Source: Symbiodinium kawagutii (taxonomy: Eukaryota > Sar > Dinophyceae > Suessiales > Symbiodiniaceae). From it: DNA of 64,000 nt. Shown here piece after piece: positions 11,868-22,919 of this stretch; the first letter of the stretch is position 1, and each line of letters begins with the position of its first letter. The stretch lies in NCBI GenBank assembly GCA_009767595.1, contig VSDK01002018.1, positions 639,577 to 703,576 of the forward strand. The letters are read 5' to 3'. A program made the position numbers and the translations under genes. The notes below the pieces were generated by a model that worked only from the letters and a program-made list of their open reading frames with translations, made no database searches and was not told where the DNA came from.

Positions 11868-11992
11868 GTGGATTCTCAAAATAAAATGGGGGACCCCCGA
11901 AATCATATAAAAGTATGTCATAGATAGTAATCATTTTTAATAATGCACGAGCTGCATTTTGAGGGGGCCCCAAGTCCCGCAATTTTGAGAAA
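11868..11992. mobile_element. Family A element, diverged
   Basis: TGGTGGATTCTCAAAATAA to CAATTTTGAGAAACC with GGGGGACCCCC and GGGGGCCCC inner arms. Confidence 0.7.
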
Positions 11993-12010
11993 CCTTCTTA
12001 GACATTCATA

Positions 12011-12115
12011 TGGGGGGTTTCTCAAAATAGGGGACCCCCCAATCATCCTTGTTTAATCATTCTTAATAATAAACCAAACAATTTTTGGGGGTTCCCTATG
12101 GCTTGAGAAACACCC
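12011..12115. mobile_element. Family A inverted-repeat element
   Basis: TGGGGGGTTTCTCAAAATAG to GGCTTGAGAAACACCCA, flanked by TA on both sides. It stands only about 20 bp from the preceding A copy. Confidence 0.85.
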
Positions 12116-12738
12116 ATATATGCAATCAAGCAAAAGGGTGCCTCAACACCCCGTTGAAGAGGCTACCAACTTGCAATCAATCAATTGGTCGCACCGGGCA
12201 GTTTTCTCGTCAGGCCAGGCGCTGGTATCTGGTACCCTGAAGCAACCAAGGGCAGGCAACCAACCGAGGGGAAAGAACATAGACTAGATCAACAATGGCT
12301 ACCCTCAGTGATTTGGAGTAATTACTAGGCTGCTTTGATGATTTTGACTATCTTTGACTATGATTTTTAATTACCATAAATGATTGCTACTCATTAGGAT
12401 GATGTCTTCGATTTGAACTTTGCTGATAGAGTAGCCATGAGAAACCATGGTATCACTAACGATTCTCATCACTTACATCAGCCCAACCTTGCCAACATTA
12501 GCAGTTGAGTACTAACCTCATCACTTCTGAGCGGATCTGTACTATTAGCGAGCAAGAAAAATACCTGTTGAGCATCTTCATCATTGATCATCACTACTCC
12601 TGATAAGCATTTGGCTAAACATTTGGCTACTAAGCTAAGCATTTGGATAAACATCTATCATTGATCATCACTAAGCACTGCCACTCCCACGGTTACTGGC
12701 CACTCCTGGGGGCCGCTCCGGAGCGGCCTGGCTCCCCC
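12116..12738. other. Gene-free stretch
   Basis: Spacer with degenerate CATTGATCATC words near 12570-12680. No gene seen. Confidence 0.5.
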
Positions 12739-12783
12739 TTAACACAGGTCCGCATGGGATGGCTCCTGGACCAGCTCCCCCAC

Positions 12784-12820
12784 CTGTTCGAAGATGTGCG
12801 CAAAGGCCACAGCATCGCCG
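12784..12820 (-). CDS. Small exon of unrecognised gene
   Basis: Minus strand after acceptor GATGTAG: GDAVAFAHIFEQ, then a possible donor CAG|GTGGGG. The frame stays open to 12739 (VGELVQEPSHADLC, then TAA), so the true exon may be longer. The plus strand is also open and GC-rich, so the strand is tentative. Confidence 0.35.
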
Positions 12821-13265
12821 CTACATCTTCGGAACCTGGCCATGCTGGGACTGTTGGTGCTTGGCAGGGGCTAATGGTTGGTGAATGGCAGGGGTGAATG
12901 GCATTGGTTCATGGATGCTATGTGCTTGGTGGTTGAACGGCAGGGCCTGGTGAATGGCAGGGGTGAATGGCATTGGTTCATGGATGTGCTTGGGGACAAT
13001 GAGCAACAATCATGGTGAACCACTGCCAACCATTAACCTCTACCATTCGTGGATATTAACCACAGATATCACTGGTAGTTTATCAGCAACCAACAACGAC
13101 AGTGGTTCAAAACAGCCGCGTCTTGGGGTGCCAGCTCTCAGGACACCATGCTGCCCGGAATGCTGACCAACCATGGGCCGGGTCAGAATGGCGCTGTTCA
13201 GATGCTGCCTGAGATGGAGAATCGTGCTTGATGGAGAAGAATGATGGTCGACAATGGTTGTTTAT

Positions 13266-13360
13266 ATGGCTATGGGTCAATATTAATCAACAACAATGGG
13301 GATAAGTTCACCAACAATAATAGTGGGAAAACAATCATTGATGATCGTGGAACCCATCAT
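13266..13360. mobile_element. Truncated family B element
   Basis: TGGCTATGGGTCAATATTAA begins a B copy whose right inverted repeat cannot be found. Confidence 0.6.
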
Positions 13361-13623
13361 CATGAGGGCTGACATCTGGGTATATCCATAGATTGGGGTG
13401 CCCACAAAAGGTGCACTTCTCATGCTTTCAAATGACCACTTTAAAGGCTGGGGGTACCCATGATTCGAGGAGATATCCTAACATCTCCAAAGGACACAAC
13501 TCACCTGAATCCATAAAAACATGACAGCAGCTCATGTAAAACCTATAGCAATAATAATATGATACAGTACCATTTGGAGATACTAATAACATCTAATAAC
13601 ATATCAAGTCATCAATCCCTCAC

Positions 13624-13715
13624 CACATCCTTCGCTGCCGTTTCCACGAATGGCCAGCCTGGAGTCTTAGGGACGAACGTTGCCCGTACAGCCGCGCTTG
13701 TTTCATCTTCATTTT
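13624..13715 (-). CDS. Exon of Trp-rich repeat gene (exon 10 of traced chain)
   Basis: Minus strand: acceptor GCTGCATAG, 92 nt, strong donor GTG|GTGAGG. The peptide begins NEDETSAAVRATFVPKTPGW and ends VETAAKDV. It enters in phase 1, matching the exon at 14958-15003, and leaves in phase 0. The acidic start and the single PGW suggest the end of the tryptophan-rich part. The 3' continuation is unclear. Confidence 0.55.
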
Positions 13716-14957
13716 CTATGCAGCTGCAGCTGCTGGCTTCGCCCGGCTTCGCCCGGCCAAAAGCCCGACTTTGTACAGGGCGTGAGATGGATTGAGCACT
13801 CCCAAGCCACCTTCCATCCACCTTTCACAAGCAGAATTCCAAAGTTTTCTCACATTTTGGTGTTCTTCGTCTCCAATTAGGTCACACAAGTTTTACTACC
13901 CACCTTTGCGAAAATCCAGATTTCTGTGATTTTTTGAGTTATTCCCGCATCAAACTCGCATGAACAACCTGGGAACAGTAAGGTGTGCAGGGGCTGCTAC
14001 AACGACTGCTCAAGCAGATGGTGCAGCCGGAGCGGCATAACCACCTTTTTGGCGCGGCATGTGCAAGAGCTCCCAGCATAATGAGGGTTCTTAACTATTT
14101 CTTATGTGGATAAATAGTGGATCCAAGGGTTCTAAACGGTTCTTAATGAAATAGTTTTCACCATTTGTTCAAGTGTGTCTTTTGATCAATGTTTAAAGAT
14201 ATTGTAATGGGACTCCCACATAAGAAATTCCCGGTGCTCACATTTAAAAAATAACCTGTAACATGAACAATCAACATAAAATCATGGCCATTGTAATGGT
14301 TCATGCTGATTGATGAATCATCAACTATATGTGGCGATGGTTAATATGATGGCTATTCAATTGACTGCTAATTGATAGCGGCTCCATACTGGTCAACTGG
14401 TGATGACTCAGGCTAACAACGAGCGTTGACCGACACCAGTAGCGACTAACAACTTCTTGTTGGTTGCAACAATGTACAGCCAATCATCTTCCCCATTTCT
14501 GATATTCCCGATGGTAGGAAACACCCAGGAGTGGTTACACCACAGTGTCTGAGCACACGAGGCACCCCCCACCAGCCATGACTTGGGGTGAATGACCTTG
14601 GCTTTGGGAGCACCAGCTTCGAGGTGAAACACACAAATTCCTAGGTAAACACCGATGATTTACGTACGACCTGTCCACATTTCTGGGAGAGCAGCTCTAA
14701 CTTAATCAACCATGAGAATGATGTTCATGAACCATTAGGAACAGTTGCTCAACAAGCAAACAAACCAACATACGAACACATGACTAAGCATGGAGTAATA
14801 ATACTATCAACCAAAATGATGGGTTGTCAATAATTCTCCTCTTCAATAACAACAATCAAAGACATCTTAAGTTCAAAAATCCCCAGGTCTTTGATGGTAA
14901 ATGACCAGCTCAACCATCCATGGGCAACAACCCTCATCAACCAGTGCCATCTTCCGC

Positions 14958-15003
14958 CTGGGGCAGCATATCCATGGGTCCAACTCTTGTCCGCCCATTG
15001 TTC
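14958..15003 (-). CDS. Trp-rich exon (exon 9 of chain)
   Basis: Minus strand: strong polypyrimidine acceptor ATTTCCCCCCAG, 46 nt reading EQWADKSWTHGYAAP, then a GC donor (CAG|GCGGAA). Phase 0 to 1. It shares the W-x(5)-W spacing with neighbouring exons. Other frames through the same island are open but lack matching splice sites. Confidence 0.5.
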
Positions 15004-15009
15004 CTGGGG

Positions 15010-16069
15010 GGAAATGCGTCAGCGGTGCCAGTGCGTTGAAGGGTGGCTTCCATCGCAGTGATGGCCATGAGGGGATTTTATAAGATGGCACATGAGTGTC
15101 GGCATGTGATGGTTAGTGATTGTAAATAGTCTATAGTGATCACAATGATGGTTAATGATCATTAATTAATTGTGAATGCGGACTAAAAACAGTTCAGTAT
15201 GGTTCATGATGGGTACTCTATCTTCATGCAAAAGCGATTTGGACAACCCAATAAAGTGAACGACAGCAAATCAAGTATTCCAAACATCTTGGAAGAACAC
15301 ACACATGCAGACAGACAAACACGCACACACACATACATTTGGGGGATTCCATGGACAACCCGTGCGATTAAGGCTTGGTATCAACAACCATACTTATGCT
15401 TACCATGACCGTGGATCCAACGCATCTAGACGAAACTGCCCAACCAGTTTGGAGGTCCTCAACAGCTGTAGACAAATCACTAGCGTATTCTTTTCATTAC
15501 CATGCCCTCACCCTACAAACCACCCCCAATTTGTGGGGGCTGATTATATCAGTACATGGCTGGTTGAGAAGGGGTGTAATTGATCGCTACCAGCCAAAAA
15601 CAATCATTACTTGCAATTGCAGTGTTAGTAGCTCTTAATGACTGCATGGTTGGGTGGTTATAACATGTTATGACCAATCCCCCAAAATATGCTCGTGAAT
15701 TAGAAGCCATCATACGCAGATAGGATTGAAAACATCAAAAAGCTATCACCCCCAAGCAAATGATTATTGGCCACAAGTCATCCGTTAGTCAACTATCATT
15801 TACGTATTCGCTCAGCATTATTAGACGGTTTACAGTCATTGCTCGACATGATGGCAACAGACATGATCACCACTTCAACCCGCGCAGCATGTGCCAAACT
15901 TCAACCAACAACAACCACAACCCTAACGTGGGCTATATTAACCAGGGTTACACGGGTTATAGAACCAATTATGTAATATTTCAGGGGACTAATCCTCAAA
16001 TATCAACATCCAAGAACCAACGACCCCAACCAACAAGCAACACAACAACACGGGACGTGTTCCAGTTGC
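15010..16069. other. Intron-like spacer
   Basis: AT-rich, with a short ACACAC tract near 15300-15340. The 142-codon plus-strand frame here has biased, repeat-like composition and ends in a family C element, so it is not taken as a gene. Confidence 0.5.
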
Positions 16070-16120
16070 ACAAGGCTCCCATTTGTCATCCCACCACGTC
16101 TGGGACCAGTCATTCTGTTC
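16070..16120 (-). CDS. Trp-rich exon (exon 8 of chain)
   Basis: Minus strand: acceptor GGCTGCGTCCAG, 51 nt reading EQNDWSQTWWDDKWEPC, then a GC donor (TGT|GCAACT). Phase 0 on both sides. Four tryptophans in 17 residues; closely resembles the exons at 17595 and 19156 in texture. The donor is the least certain part. Confidence 0.5.
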
Positions 16121-16157
16121 CTGGACGCAGCCCCAGCACGATCACCATCACCATTTA

Positions 16158-16258
16158 CTGGTTGGTGGTTGAACCACCCCGATGTTAAAATATTGGTCCA
16201 CCAACAAACCATTTGGCAACACAACGAAAAATAAAAAGTGATTGAAACCGCCAACCAA
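16158..16258. mobile_element. Family C inverted-repeat element
   Basis: CTGGTTGGTGGTTGAACCAC to TTGAAACCGCCAACCA with the inner AAAATATTGGTCCACCAAC typical of C. Confidence 0.75.
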
Positions 16259-16558
16259 ATCATGATTGACAATTACCAAGCAGGAAGAAATATGATCGAT
16301 CATTGAAAACAATCATCCACCATCGTCAATTGTAGAGGCAGTTCATCCCCTATCCTCTTTCATTCTTGACTCAACCCACCTTGATCAAAGAACGCGCATA
16401 CATGGGTTGAACAAGCTGTTCCTGCCCCAAAGACAGCCCCAGTTGAAGTCTGTAACATTGAGCACCGAAATTCGATCCAAAGCAGAAGAGCCGTCGTATC
16501 GTATTGGCAGCGTCTTGCCTAACTCTGGAGGGAAAGTATAAGCAAACACGAATACATA

Positions 16559-16685
16559 TGGTGGTTTCTCAAAATGGCTGTTCCGCCTAAATCATCTAAC
16601 ATCAACCACTCATAGTAATATCATAGTAAAAAAATGTAATGAACCAATCATCTTTTTGGGTCCCCTATAGCACGAGAAACCACCA
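16559..16685. mobile_element. Family A inverted-repeat element
   Basis: TGGTGGTTTCTCAAAATGG to GCACGAGAAACCACCA with TA on both sides. Confidence 0.85.
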
Positions 16686-16822
16686 TATCATCTGTTTGCA
16701 CGCCTTTGCACCAGTTTCCCAAAGATTCGTGACAAGACCATCCCAACAAGTCAGGAATAGCAAACACGAAACACATGGGGAGTTTCGCATGTGTTCGCAA
16801 GATCACTATCTGATATTATCTG

Positions 16823-16935
16823 ATGTTGGTGGTTGGTCACCACCCAGTCATGAAAATATGTACAAGTCAACCAACCGACCGATAGCTGTGTGTGAATACA
16901 AGCAGGAAAATCAATGTCAATCAACCCACCAACCA
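16823..16935. mobile_element. Family C element, diverged
   Basis: GGTGGTTGGTCACCACCC to CAACCCACCAACCAG with ATGAAAATATGTACAAGTC inside. Confidence 0.65.
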
Positions 16936-16947
16936 GTTAATAGTTCA

Positions 16948-17010
16948 TTACAAGGTGGGCCCCTAGCCAGCTAAGTTGGGTTATAACTAGGGTAGCTACC
17001 AGCAAAAACA
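16948..17010. mobile_element. Family D half-element
   Basis: CAAGGTGGGCCCCTAG, then CTAAGTTGGGTTATAACTAG and GGTAGCTACCAG. Only one arm is present. It is the best guide to the sequence that the LINE interrupted. Confidence 0.6.
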
Positions 17011-17115
17011 CCAACCAGCTATACGTTGGAACCTTGAGTAGGAGCCAATCTGGAAATCGGCGATTCTCCAGCTGCCAAGTCTGAGCCTAACCACCATGTG
17101 ATTTTTAGGTGTATT

Positions 17116-17217
17116 TGGTGGTTTCTCAAAATGTGGGACCCCTATAAATAATTGGTGTACTACTAGAAATGGCAAATAGTTGGTGATTTGGGTGTCCCCA
17201 TTTTGAGAAAAAAAACT
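17116..17217. mobile_element. Family A inverted-repeat element
   Basis: TGGTGGTTTCTCAAAATGTG to CCCCATTTTGAGAAA. The right end has drifted into an A run. Confidence 0.75.
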
Positions 17218-17594
17218 CATTTACTGAATCCTGTATTCGGTGTGCGTCTTTTTCGTCGGATGCCCACCCTCTCCCTGTAGTCGGTTTAGCTATTCAGCTT
17301 CCTGCTTCCTACCACAAGTCATTGCTAGCCATTGAGCTGGAAACTTGAGGAGGGTGATTCAATAATGGCATATAATGGCAACACGACTCTTCAACAATCC
17401 AACCTAGCTGCAACCATCCATCAACCATCAATCCACCATTGATTCACTATGAATCAACCTTGAACCAATTGTATTATTAATAATCATTAGTAGTTGACTA
17501 AGGTTTAGTGATGAACCTTCACACTTAGTCAATTAACCATCATCATTAGCTATGGCCGCTATGACTCGCCGCCTCCAACCATTCACCAACCTGC

Positions 17595-17683
17595 CATGTC
17601 GGCCCTGACCGCACTCCCGGCCTGGTACCATTGCTCCCACTCCTCGTCGGACCAGTCCTGGGCGCGTGGACACTGCTTCGGTC
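17595..17683 (-). CDS. Trp-rich exon (exon 7 of chain)
   Basis: Minus strand: acceptor ACGGACCCCAG, 89 nt reading PKQCPRAQDWSDEEWEQWYQ then AGSAVRADM, ending at a GC donor (ATG|GCAGGT); a GT donor 4 nt on is the alternative (phase 1). It enters in phase 1, matching the exit of 18310-18409. The DWSDEEWEQW pattern is repeated in other exons of this chain. Very natural composition and high GC3. No known domain recognised. Confidence 0.6.
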
Positions 17684-17917
17684 CTGGGGTCCGTCCACTG
17701 GTTGGCGAAGGTGAACAGGTTGCTCCACTGGTTGGGTACACCCGACAGCCAACAGCCAGGCGCCAGAACCATCAAGTTGAGCAGCTTAGAAGTGGTGAAA
17801 TTTTCGTATCCGTTCGTCATCGCTGCAGCGAGCCACTCAGTGCCACAATTTTGTGTCAGAATCAAATGATCGATGGTATTAAACGCAGAGTTGAGAAGTA
17901 GTTTGTATTCATGGTAC

Positions 17918-18068
17918 CTCGGATTAAGAAACCCCTGGCTGATTAATGGGGGGTAATTATCTCCCCCAAAGGCCTTGGTTTCCCATGAAAATGGTACCCC
18001 CCAATTAGTCAACCTATGGTCTATTTATCTGGGGTTAACATTTAAGTTTGACCCCTTAATCTTAAACT
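17918..18068. mobile_element. Family E repeat
   Basis: GGATTAAGAAACCCCTGGCT ... GGTTTCCCATGAAAATGG ... CCCCCCAATTAGTCAACC. The same words in the same order occur at 62740-62860. Inner arms GGGGGG/CCCCCC are inverted. Confidence 0.65.
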
Positions 18069-18309
18069 ATAGTTCTCAAGCAACAGCTTTTTGGCCCTGG
18101 CAAGCATTTCCAAATTGACAATGTGCTGCTTGTTACACGGGTTTCATCTTTCATTCTTGAGCTCTTAGCTACTGATCCATCCCTGCGTTCTTCGACTGAA
18201 ATGTTGACTCAATCTGGTCAACAAGAACGTTTTCAACCATCAACATGTCAAATTTGACATTGTGAAATCAATGTGGACCAATCAACCAATACTGACCATT
18301 CTGACTCAC

Positions 18310-18409
18310 CGTTTTTCACCGCGATTGTGCCCTGTGCTGCCAAAGCGCTTGGCGCTGCGAGCACCAACTCTGCCACTCCTGGAGGGATGAGGAACACGAA
18401 TCGCGCCAG
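18310..18409 (-). CDS. Hydrophobic exon (exon 6 of chain)
   Basis: Minus strand: acceptor CCTCACCACAG, 100 nt, strong donor GTGAGT. It reads LARFVFLIPPGVAELVLAAP then SALAAQGTIAVKN, a hydrophobic stretch that could be membrane-associated. Nearly half its codons begin with G, as expected for coding DNA. Phase 0 to 1, compatible with both neighbours. The plus strand is open but lacks an acceptor. Confidence 0.6.
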
Positions 18410-18441
18410 CTGTGGTGAGGTTCATGAACCGACCCAACAAA

Positions 18442-18544
18442 TGGGTGTTTCTCAAAATAGGGGACCTCCCAAATCATCCTAGGTTAATCATTCTTTATTA
18501 ATCAACTACGCTTTTTTGGGGTCACCTATTTTGAGAAACCACCA
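18442..18544. mobile_element. Family A inverted-repeat element
   Basis: TGGGTGTTTCTCAAAATAGG to CTATTTTGAGAAACCACCA. AA on both sides. Confidence 0.85.
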
Positions 18545-18829
18545 AATACCAACAGTGGTTGCTGTAACGTTGGTTGATAATGAGCACTGACGATTATGAA
18601 ACTAGGTTAGTGCTTAGCAACTATTGGTTGGATTTTACAACTAGTTTTTGAAATTTGTGAAGCTTAAAACTATGAGTATCAATCATGATGAATAATGCTG
18701 AGCAACTATTAATCATCATGAACCCTCGCTAAGCATCACAAATTGATAATGGTTGACACTATGGGCGTACGGTGTGCAGTCACAGCCAGAAAGTAGGAAC
18801 TGCCGCATCACTTTTGGGATACGTTTTTT

Positions 18830-18952
18830 TTTTGTTGTTGATATCCTTGTAGCACAAAAAGGGACCCCCAAAGTAGATGGAGTTTGTTCCTAAGAATGAT
18901 CAATGACTTGGATAATTTGGGGGTACCCCAACTTAACTTGAGAAACAACCAA
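18830..18952. mobile_element. Family A element, degenerate
   Basis: GGGACCCCCAAAG on the left and GGGGGTACCCC ... CTTGAGAAACAACCA on the right. The outer left arm has decayed. Confidence 0.55.
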
Positions 18953-18995
18953 ATGATTAACTAACCACTATCAACCACTACCAACCACCATTACA

Positions 18996-19093
18996 CTGGT
19001 TGGTGGTTTCAACCCCCATGAAAAATATGTGTCAACCAACTATTTGTTGATAGTTACCAGTGAAAATAAAACATGTTCGAAACCACCAACCAG
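18996..19093. mobile_element. Family C inverted-repeat element
   Basis: CTGGTTGGTGGTTTCAACCC to CGAAACCACCAACCAG, with ACTATTTGTTGATAGTTACC inside. One of the best-preserved copies. Confidence 0.85.
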
Positions 19094-19155
19094 ATTACTG
19101 CAACTACTAATCATTCATATCTCAACGGTGGTTCCTAGCCGCAGCTTCCCATCGC

Positions 19156-19218
19156 CTCATCCGACCATTGCTCCCAGTGCTGCACGGACCATCGCAACTC
19201 GCTGTCGCCGATGGCCTC
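19156..19218 (-). CDS. Trp-rich exon (exon 5 of chain)
   Basis: Minus strand: acceptor CCTGCTGAG, 63 nt reading EAIGDSELRWSVQHWEQWSD plus E, then a GC donor (GAG|GCGATG). Phase 0 on both sides, compatible with neighbours. A later GC donor (CTGCG|GCTAGG) would add five codons but break the phase. Carries W-x(5)-WEQW. Confidence 0.55.
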
Positions 19219-19280
19219 CTCAGCAGGATCACAAAGGTGGGAGGTCTACTGTGGACCAAGCGGCGAGGATAGCGCATATG

Positions 19281-19484
19281 TGGCTATGTGGTGGTTTCTC
19301 AAAACAGGGAACCCCAAAAATGGTTGGTTTATTGCTATAAATGACTATTATTGGATGATTTAGGGGTACCCCTATTTTGAGAAACCACCATGTGTCAATA
19401 TTAACCAACCAAAAATGCAAAAAATGGGGGATGATAACCAACAATAATGAGGGAAACAGCCTGGTTAATGATGGGGGAACCAAG
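19281..19484. mobile_element. Family B element broken by two family A insertions
   Basis: TGGCTATG (19281-19288) is separated from TGTGTCAATATTAACC (19391 on) by a complete A copy. The right end of B is replaced by a second A copy at 19485. TG is duplicated at the first junction. Confidence 0.75.
19289..19390. mobile_element. Family A element nested in family B
   Basis: TGGTGGTTTCTCAAAACAGG to ATTTTGAGAAACCACCA, inserted 8 bp into a B terminal repeat with a TG target duplication. Confidence 0.85.
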
Positions 19485-19583
19485 GGTTTCTCAAGCCATA
19501 GGGGACCCCCAAAATGGATGGATGCTTAACAAGAATGGTTAACATTGGATGATTTCCAGGGTCCCCTATTTTGAGAAACACCT
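19485..19583. mobile_element. Family A inverted-repeat element
   Basis: GGGTTTCTCAAGCCATAGGG to CTATTTTGAGAAACACCTA, abutting the broken B copy. Confidence 0.75.
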
Positions 19584-20588
19584 ATATCATTTGAGCTCGC
19601 AAGAAAGGTCTTGCTATGGTTGGACAACTTTTATTGGTGTATGACTGGATGTTTCAACTATTAAGTTGGAATATGTTGGAATCCTATGACTATCGAATGA
19701 TGAATTAGTCTACCATAACCGTGTACTACTGGTATTGTTGGCGGACCACGATGAACAAGAAGCAACCACCTCCCCAATGAAGCACCACATCAGTCATCAG
19801 CCGCCGCAGCACGGGAGCCCTCTGCTGTTGCGCTTGGATTATCATTCCCAATGAGGATCAATCACAGTCATCACATGACCATGTTGGATAACAAAGTGCA
19901 TCAAAGTGCTATTGGCTCATATAGGCAGAGTTTGATTATGTTCCACTCATATGATTAAAGAGCCGGCCGTTACTTTTAGTATTTCGGCTGTAGTGACATA
20001 AACTAAAACCATGGTCGTAATCATGATACTTCGGTGCTAACAAACGTCAATAAACATGATGATAGTGAAAGCAACAGCAATCTCAATGCAAACTAGAGGT
20101 TGAACATATTAATCCGATCATGATAGTTTGAGATACCACCAATATGGTCTGACAGTCGCGCTGATGGTTAATCATTCTTTTCAACAGAGAACCACCCCCT
20201 AATCACGACAAACCATTCCGCTGTTTATGATTCACATTTTTGTATACTCATGGATAGTTATATGCGCGAGAATCAATAAAAACAACCGTAACTGAAGCCT
20301 GAAAACGAGTTGTCACAATGCCCAACCAGAACGATACACTCTGGCAAGCAAACCTGGTTGCGCTAAAAATCGAAAGTCATAATTGGTAAACCAGCTATTT
20401 CTATGGTGGATTTTTTTCATATAATCAGCTTAGTTTATGAAAGGTTAACCAATCACCCCATGTATACACCAGTACTGCACATGATCATCGCAGCTTGCCA
20501 GCCTTCCTCTTCAGTCACTTGAGAACCGCAGCTGGTCCCAGTCGTGATCAATCCCCGGGTGTGCACCACGAAGAGACACCATGAGGAC

Positions 20589-20654
20589 CCTGGAAATCTG
20601 CAGCCCAGTCTCCCAGCCAGGTTTGTACCATTGGTCCTTGATCATTTCTTGCAC
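20589..20654 (-). CDS. Trp-containing exon (exon 4 of chain)
   Basis: Minus strand: acceptor GCAGCCTCAG, 66 nt reading VQEMIKDQWYKPGWETGLQI plus SR, then donor AGG|GTCCTC. Phase 0 on both sides. The frame is open well beyond both ends (20511-20725, about 70 codons, ending in TGA), so this could instead be one longer or terminal exon; the short form is chosen because its phases fit the neighbours. Confidence 0.5.
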
Positions 20655-20716
20655 CTGAGGCTGCTCAGCTTGGATTTGGTGGAAAACTCCGAAATCGATA
20701 ATGTTCAATGCATGTC

Positions 20717-20755
20717 GGAATCATGAGTTGGAATCATGAGTTGGAATCATGAGTT
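20717..20755 (+). repeat. Three perfect 13-bp tandem repeats
   Basis: GGAATCATGAGTT occurs three times in a row without a mismatch. Confidence 0.95.
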
Positions 20756-20996
20756 GATCACATCATGATTCTGAGCGGATGAAATCATAGCGCGACTGGG
20801 GGCGCATGGGAGCTGCGTAGGAAAACAGCAGCTGATTGTGTCAGTACTCTCTCTCTCTCCATCGCTATCAGGTCTCCCTGCCCGAGCTGTGCCGGGGGCG
20901 AGGTGTAAGCATGCACATGTGGCGCTGCTGTGTCAGTACTGTTTCCGTGTATTTTGGGTGGTTTCGTAGCAAAAGCATGGCCTCAGACGGAACGCA

Positions 20997-21503
20997 ATGG
21001 ACCAACAGCTCGGCCCATCAACGAAGACTATGCAACAACTTCCTTCCATGCTGCCTCCACTGGCTGGGCTTAGGTCGCCAGAAGCATCCAGAAACGATGT
21101 GACCCTGGATCACCCAATGGAAACACCAACCATTTCCGATGGGGAAACCAGCCATGTTCGAGGCTCAGCATGTAAGTCGTTGAGAACCAACAGTGTCCTG
21201 GTGGTAAATTCACAGGTGTCGAATCCACGAATCGCATTTCAATCAAGCAAACGAGACAGGTTGACCGGCTCAACCGGGGGGTGCGACCGTCCTGAAGATC
21301 CACTCAACACGGAGAACTATGAGGAGAACATGGGAGAACTGGCGAACAAGGAGAACTGTAGAGATAACTCACCCAAACAATCGCAGGTTGTCTTTCTTAC
21401 ACTTCCCATCCTATTGGATCAATCACAGCAACGACCGAAACCATGGGAACATCACTGGCCCCTCGCTGTACCATGGCACGTCGGGACTGCTCTTCAGTCC
21501 TGA
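20997..21503 (+). CDS. Plus-strand coding-like frame, disordered protein
   Basis: 168 open codons on the plus strand with a hydrophilic, serine- and asparagine-rich product (for example LANKENCRDNSPKQSQ) and many purine-first codons. Possible donors lie inside: GTAAGT after GGCTCAGCA and GTTGTC after AATCGCAG, so the real exon may end early. A strong pyrimidine-tract acceptor at 20847-20871 followed by VSLPELCRGR also points to plus-strand exons. The minus strand has shorter open frames. No family recognised. Confidence 0.35.
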   Translation: MDQQLGPSTKTMQQLPSMLPPLAGLRSPEASRNDVTLDHPMETPTISDGETSHVRGSACKSLRTNSVLVVNSQVSNPRIAFQSSKRDRLTGSTGGCDRPEDPLNTENYEENMGELANKENCRDNSPKQSQVVFLTLPILLDQSQQRPKPWEHHWPLAVPWHVGTALQS

Positions 21504-21831
21504 GAAATCACGTGGGAATTGCAATCGTGAAATGTGATCCTTTGCTGCAGCCGATGATCATGGCACCTGACACATCAAAGCACGATTGTCGAACAACTTT
21601 GACACCTGCTGGTATAAACAATTATGACAATGACAATGTTTCCTGGGTGTACTGGTTTGCATTACGATGCAAAATTGTCAATCGTCAATATTGAACATCA
21701 TGTTTGGACAGGCATTGCAATGGCTTCAAACCGTGATTCCTTGACCCCACAATGGGCCAAGCCCCAAAACATGTGGTGGTAGAATAAACCATTCTTCGCA
21801 ACTAAGGCGGCTCAAACAGTTTTTCTAAACT

Positions 21832-21936
21832 TGTGTTTTCTCAAAATAGGATACCTCCAAATCGTCCTTCTTGAATCATATTCTAATCAAACCGACTATT
21901 TTTTAGGGGTATCCCATGACTTGATCAACTACCAGT
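21832..21936. mobile_element. Family A element, diverged
   Basis: GTGTTTTCTCAAAATAGG to GGGTATCCCATGACTTG. Outer right arm lost. Confidence 0.65.
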
Positions 21937-21973
21937 CATGGACAGGGAGCAGCACCTCTACGAAAATGATGAC

Positions 21974-22056
21974 CTGCCACGTTTGCCAACTCAAGGCCTT
22001 CCCCCCAGCCGAGCCACCCATGATGTAGTCGATCCAGGAATGGTACCTTGGAACCG
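21974..22056 (-). CDS. Exon 3 of Trp-rich chain
   Basis: Minus strand: acceptor GCTGAGTTCAG, 83 nt, donor CAG|GTCATC. Reads VPRYHSWIDYIMGGSAGGKA then LSWQTWQ. Phase 1 to 0, compatible with both neighbours. Reading on past the donor adds a hydrophobic tail (VIIFVEVLLPV), so a longer exon is possible. Confidence 0.55.
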
Positions 22057-22157
22057 CTGAACTCAGCGCAATCGGCAACTGATGGTGGTTGTCCTACGGT
22101 CAATCATGGTATCCCCATGGCTCCGGAGGTTGTCACAGCCCAACATGATCCAACTAG

Positions 22158-22200
22158 GGGGTTCTCAATATGGGGGTACCCCCAAACTATCGTTAATTAG
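22158..22200. mobile_element. Family A half-element
   Basis: GGGGGTTCTCAATATGGGGG with TACCCCCAAACTATC. No right arm found. Confidence 0.55.
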
Positions 22201-22919
22201 CCATTTGCAGGAATGAACATGTGCATGTTACCATGTGGGTACATCCATATGGTACAGTATACCCCAAGAACGTACGCTTCCCCCATCAAAATGCTGACAA
22301 CTTCGTGATGGTGACTACTAGGGAACCCCCATCTATGTATATCTATGTACCTATATAGCAAACCAGTATAATCCTTTTCTAACCCACATGCCATTTTATT
22401 AACCATTTGCTGGAAATTATCAACCATCACCAACCATCATCACCAGCATTGAGCGTATAACCACTATTGACGATCATCAACCATTGCTTAACCATTAGTC
22501 TACCATGACAAATCCATACAGCTGTGGCTACCCTGGCAGTGATCCCGAGAACCTGGAAGACGACCCACATTTGTGGATAAATTTGAAATTGGTACTGACT
22601 CATACCCAGAGTTCTTGGGTTATCCAGGAATATCCTGGAAGATGTTATTAGGGCTGGGTTACCCATGATATAAAAGAATGGTTAAAATTATTAGAGAAAG
22701 TGCACAGACTCATACCCAGAGGTTATTCTAATAATGCTTGACACTTTTGGTGAATCGTAACTTATTGATGATTGATCATGGTTGCCGGCTATCGATGATG
22801 TTAAATTCACCACTATATAGGAAGACTATTGGTTAGGCGACCATTGGTCAAACTTTAATCAACCATATTTGTCACCCATTTCCTTCACCATGAGTTTCTG
22901 TAACCAGTAATCAATCATT

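Noticed and set aside
15760-16188. 142-codon plus-strand frame
   Set aside because: Repeat-like T/N/H-rich composition, ends in a family C element and overlaps a better minus exon at 16070-16120.
17533-18012. 159-codon minus-strand frame
   Set aside because: Spans a family E repeat; the better-supported exon at 17595-17683 is in another frame.
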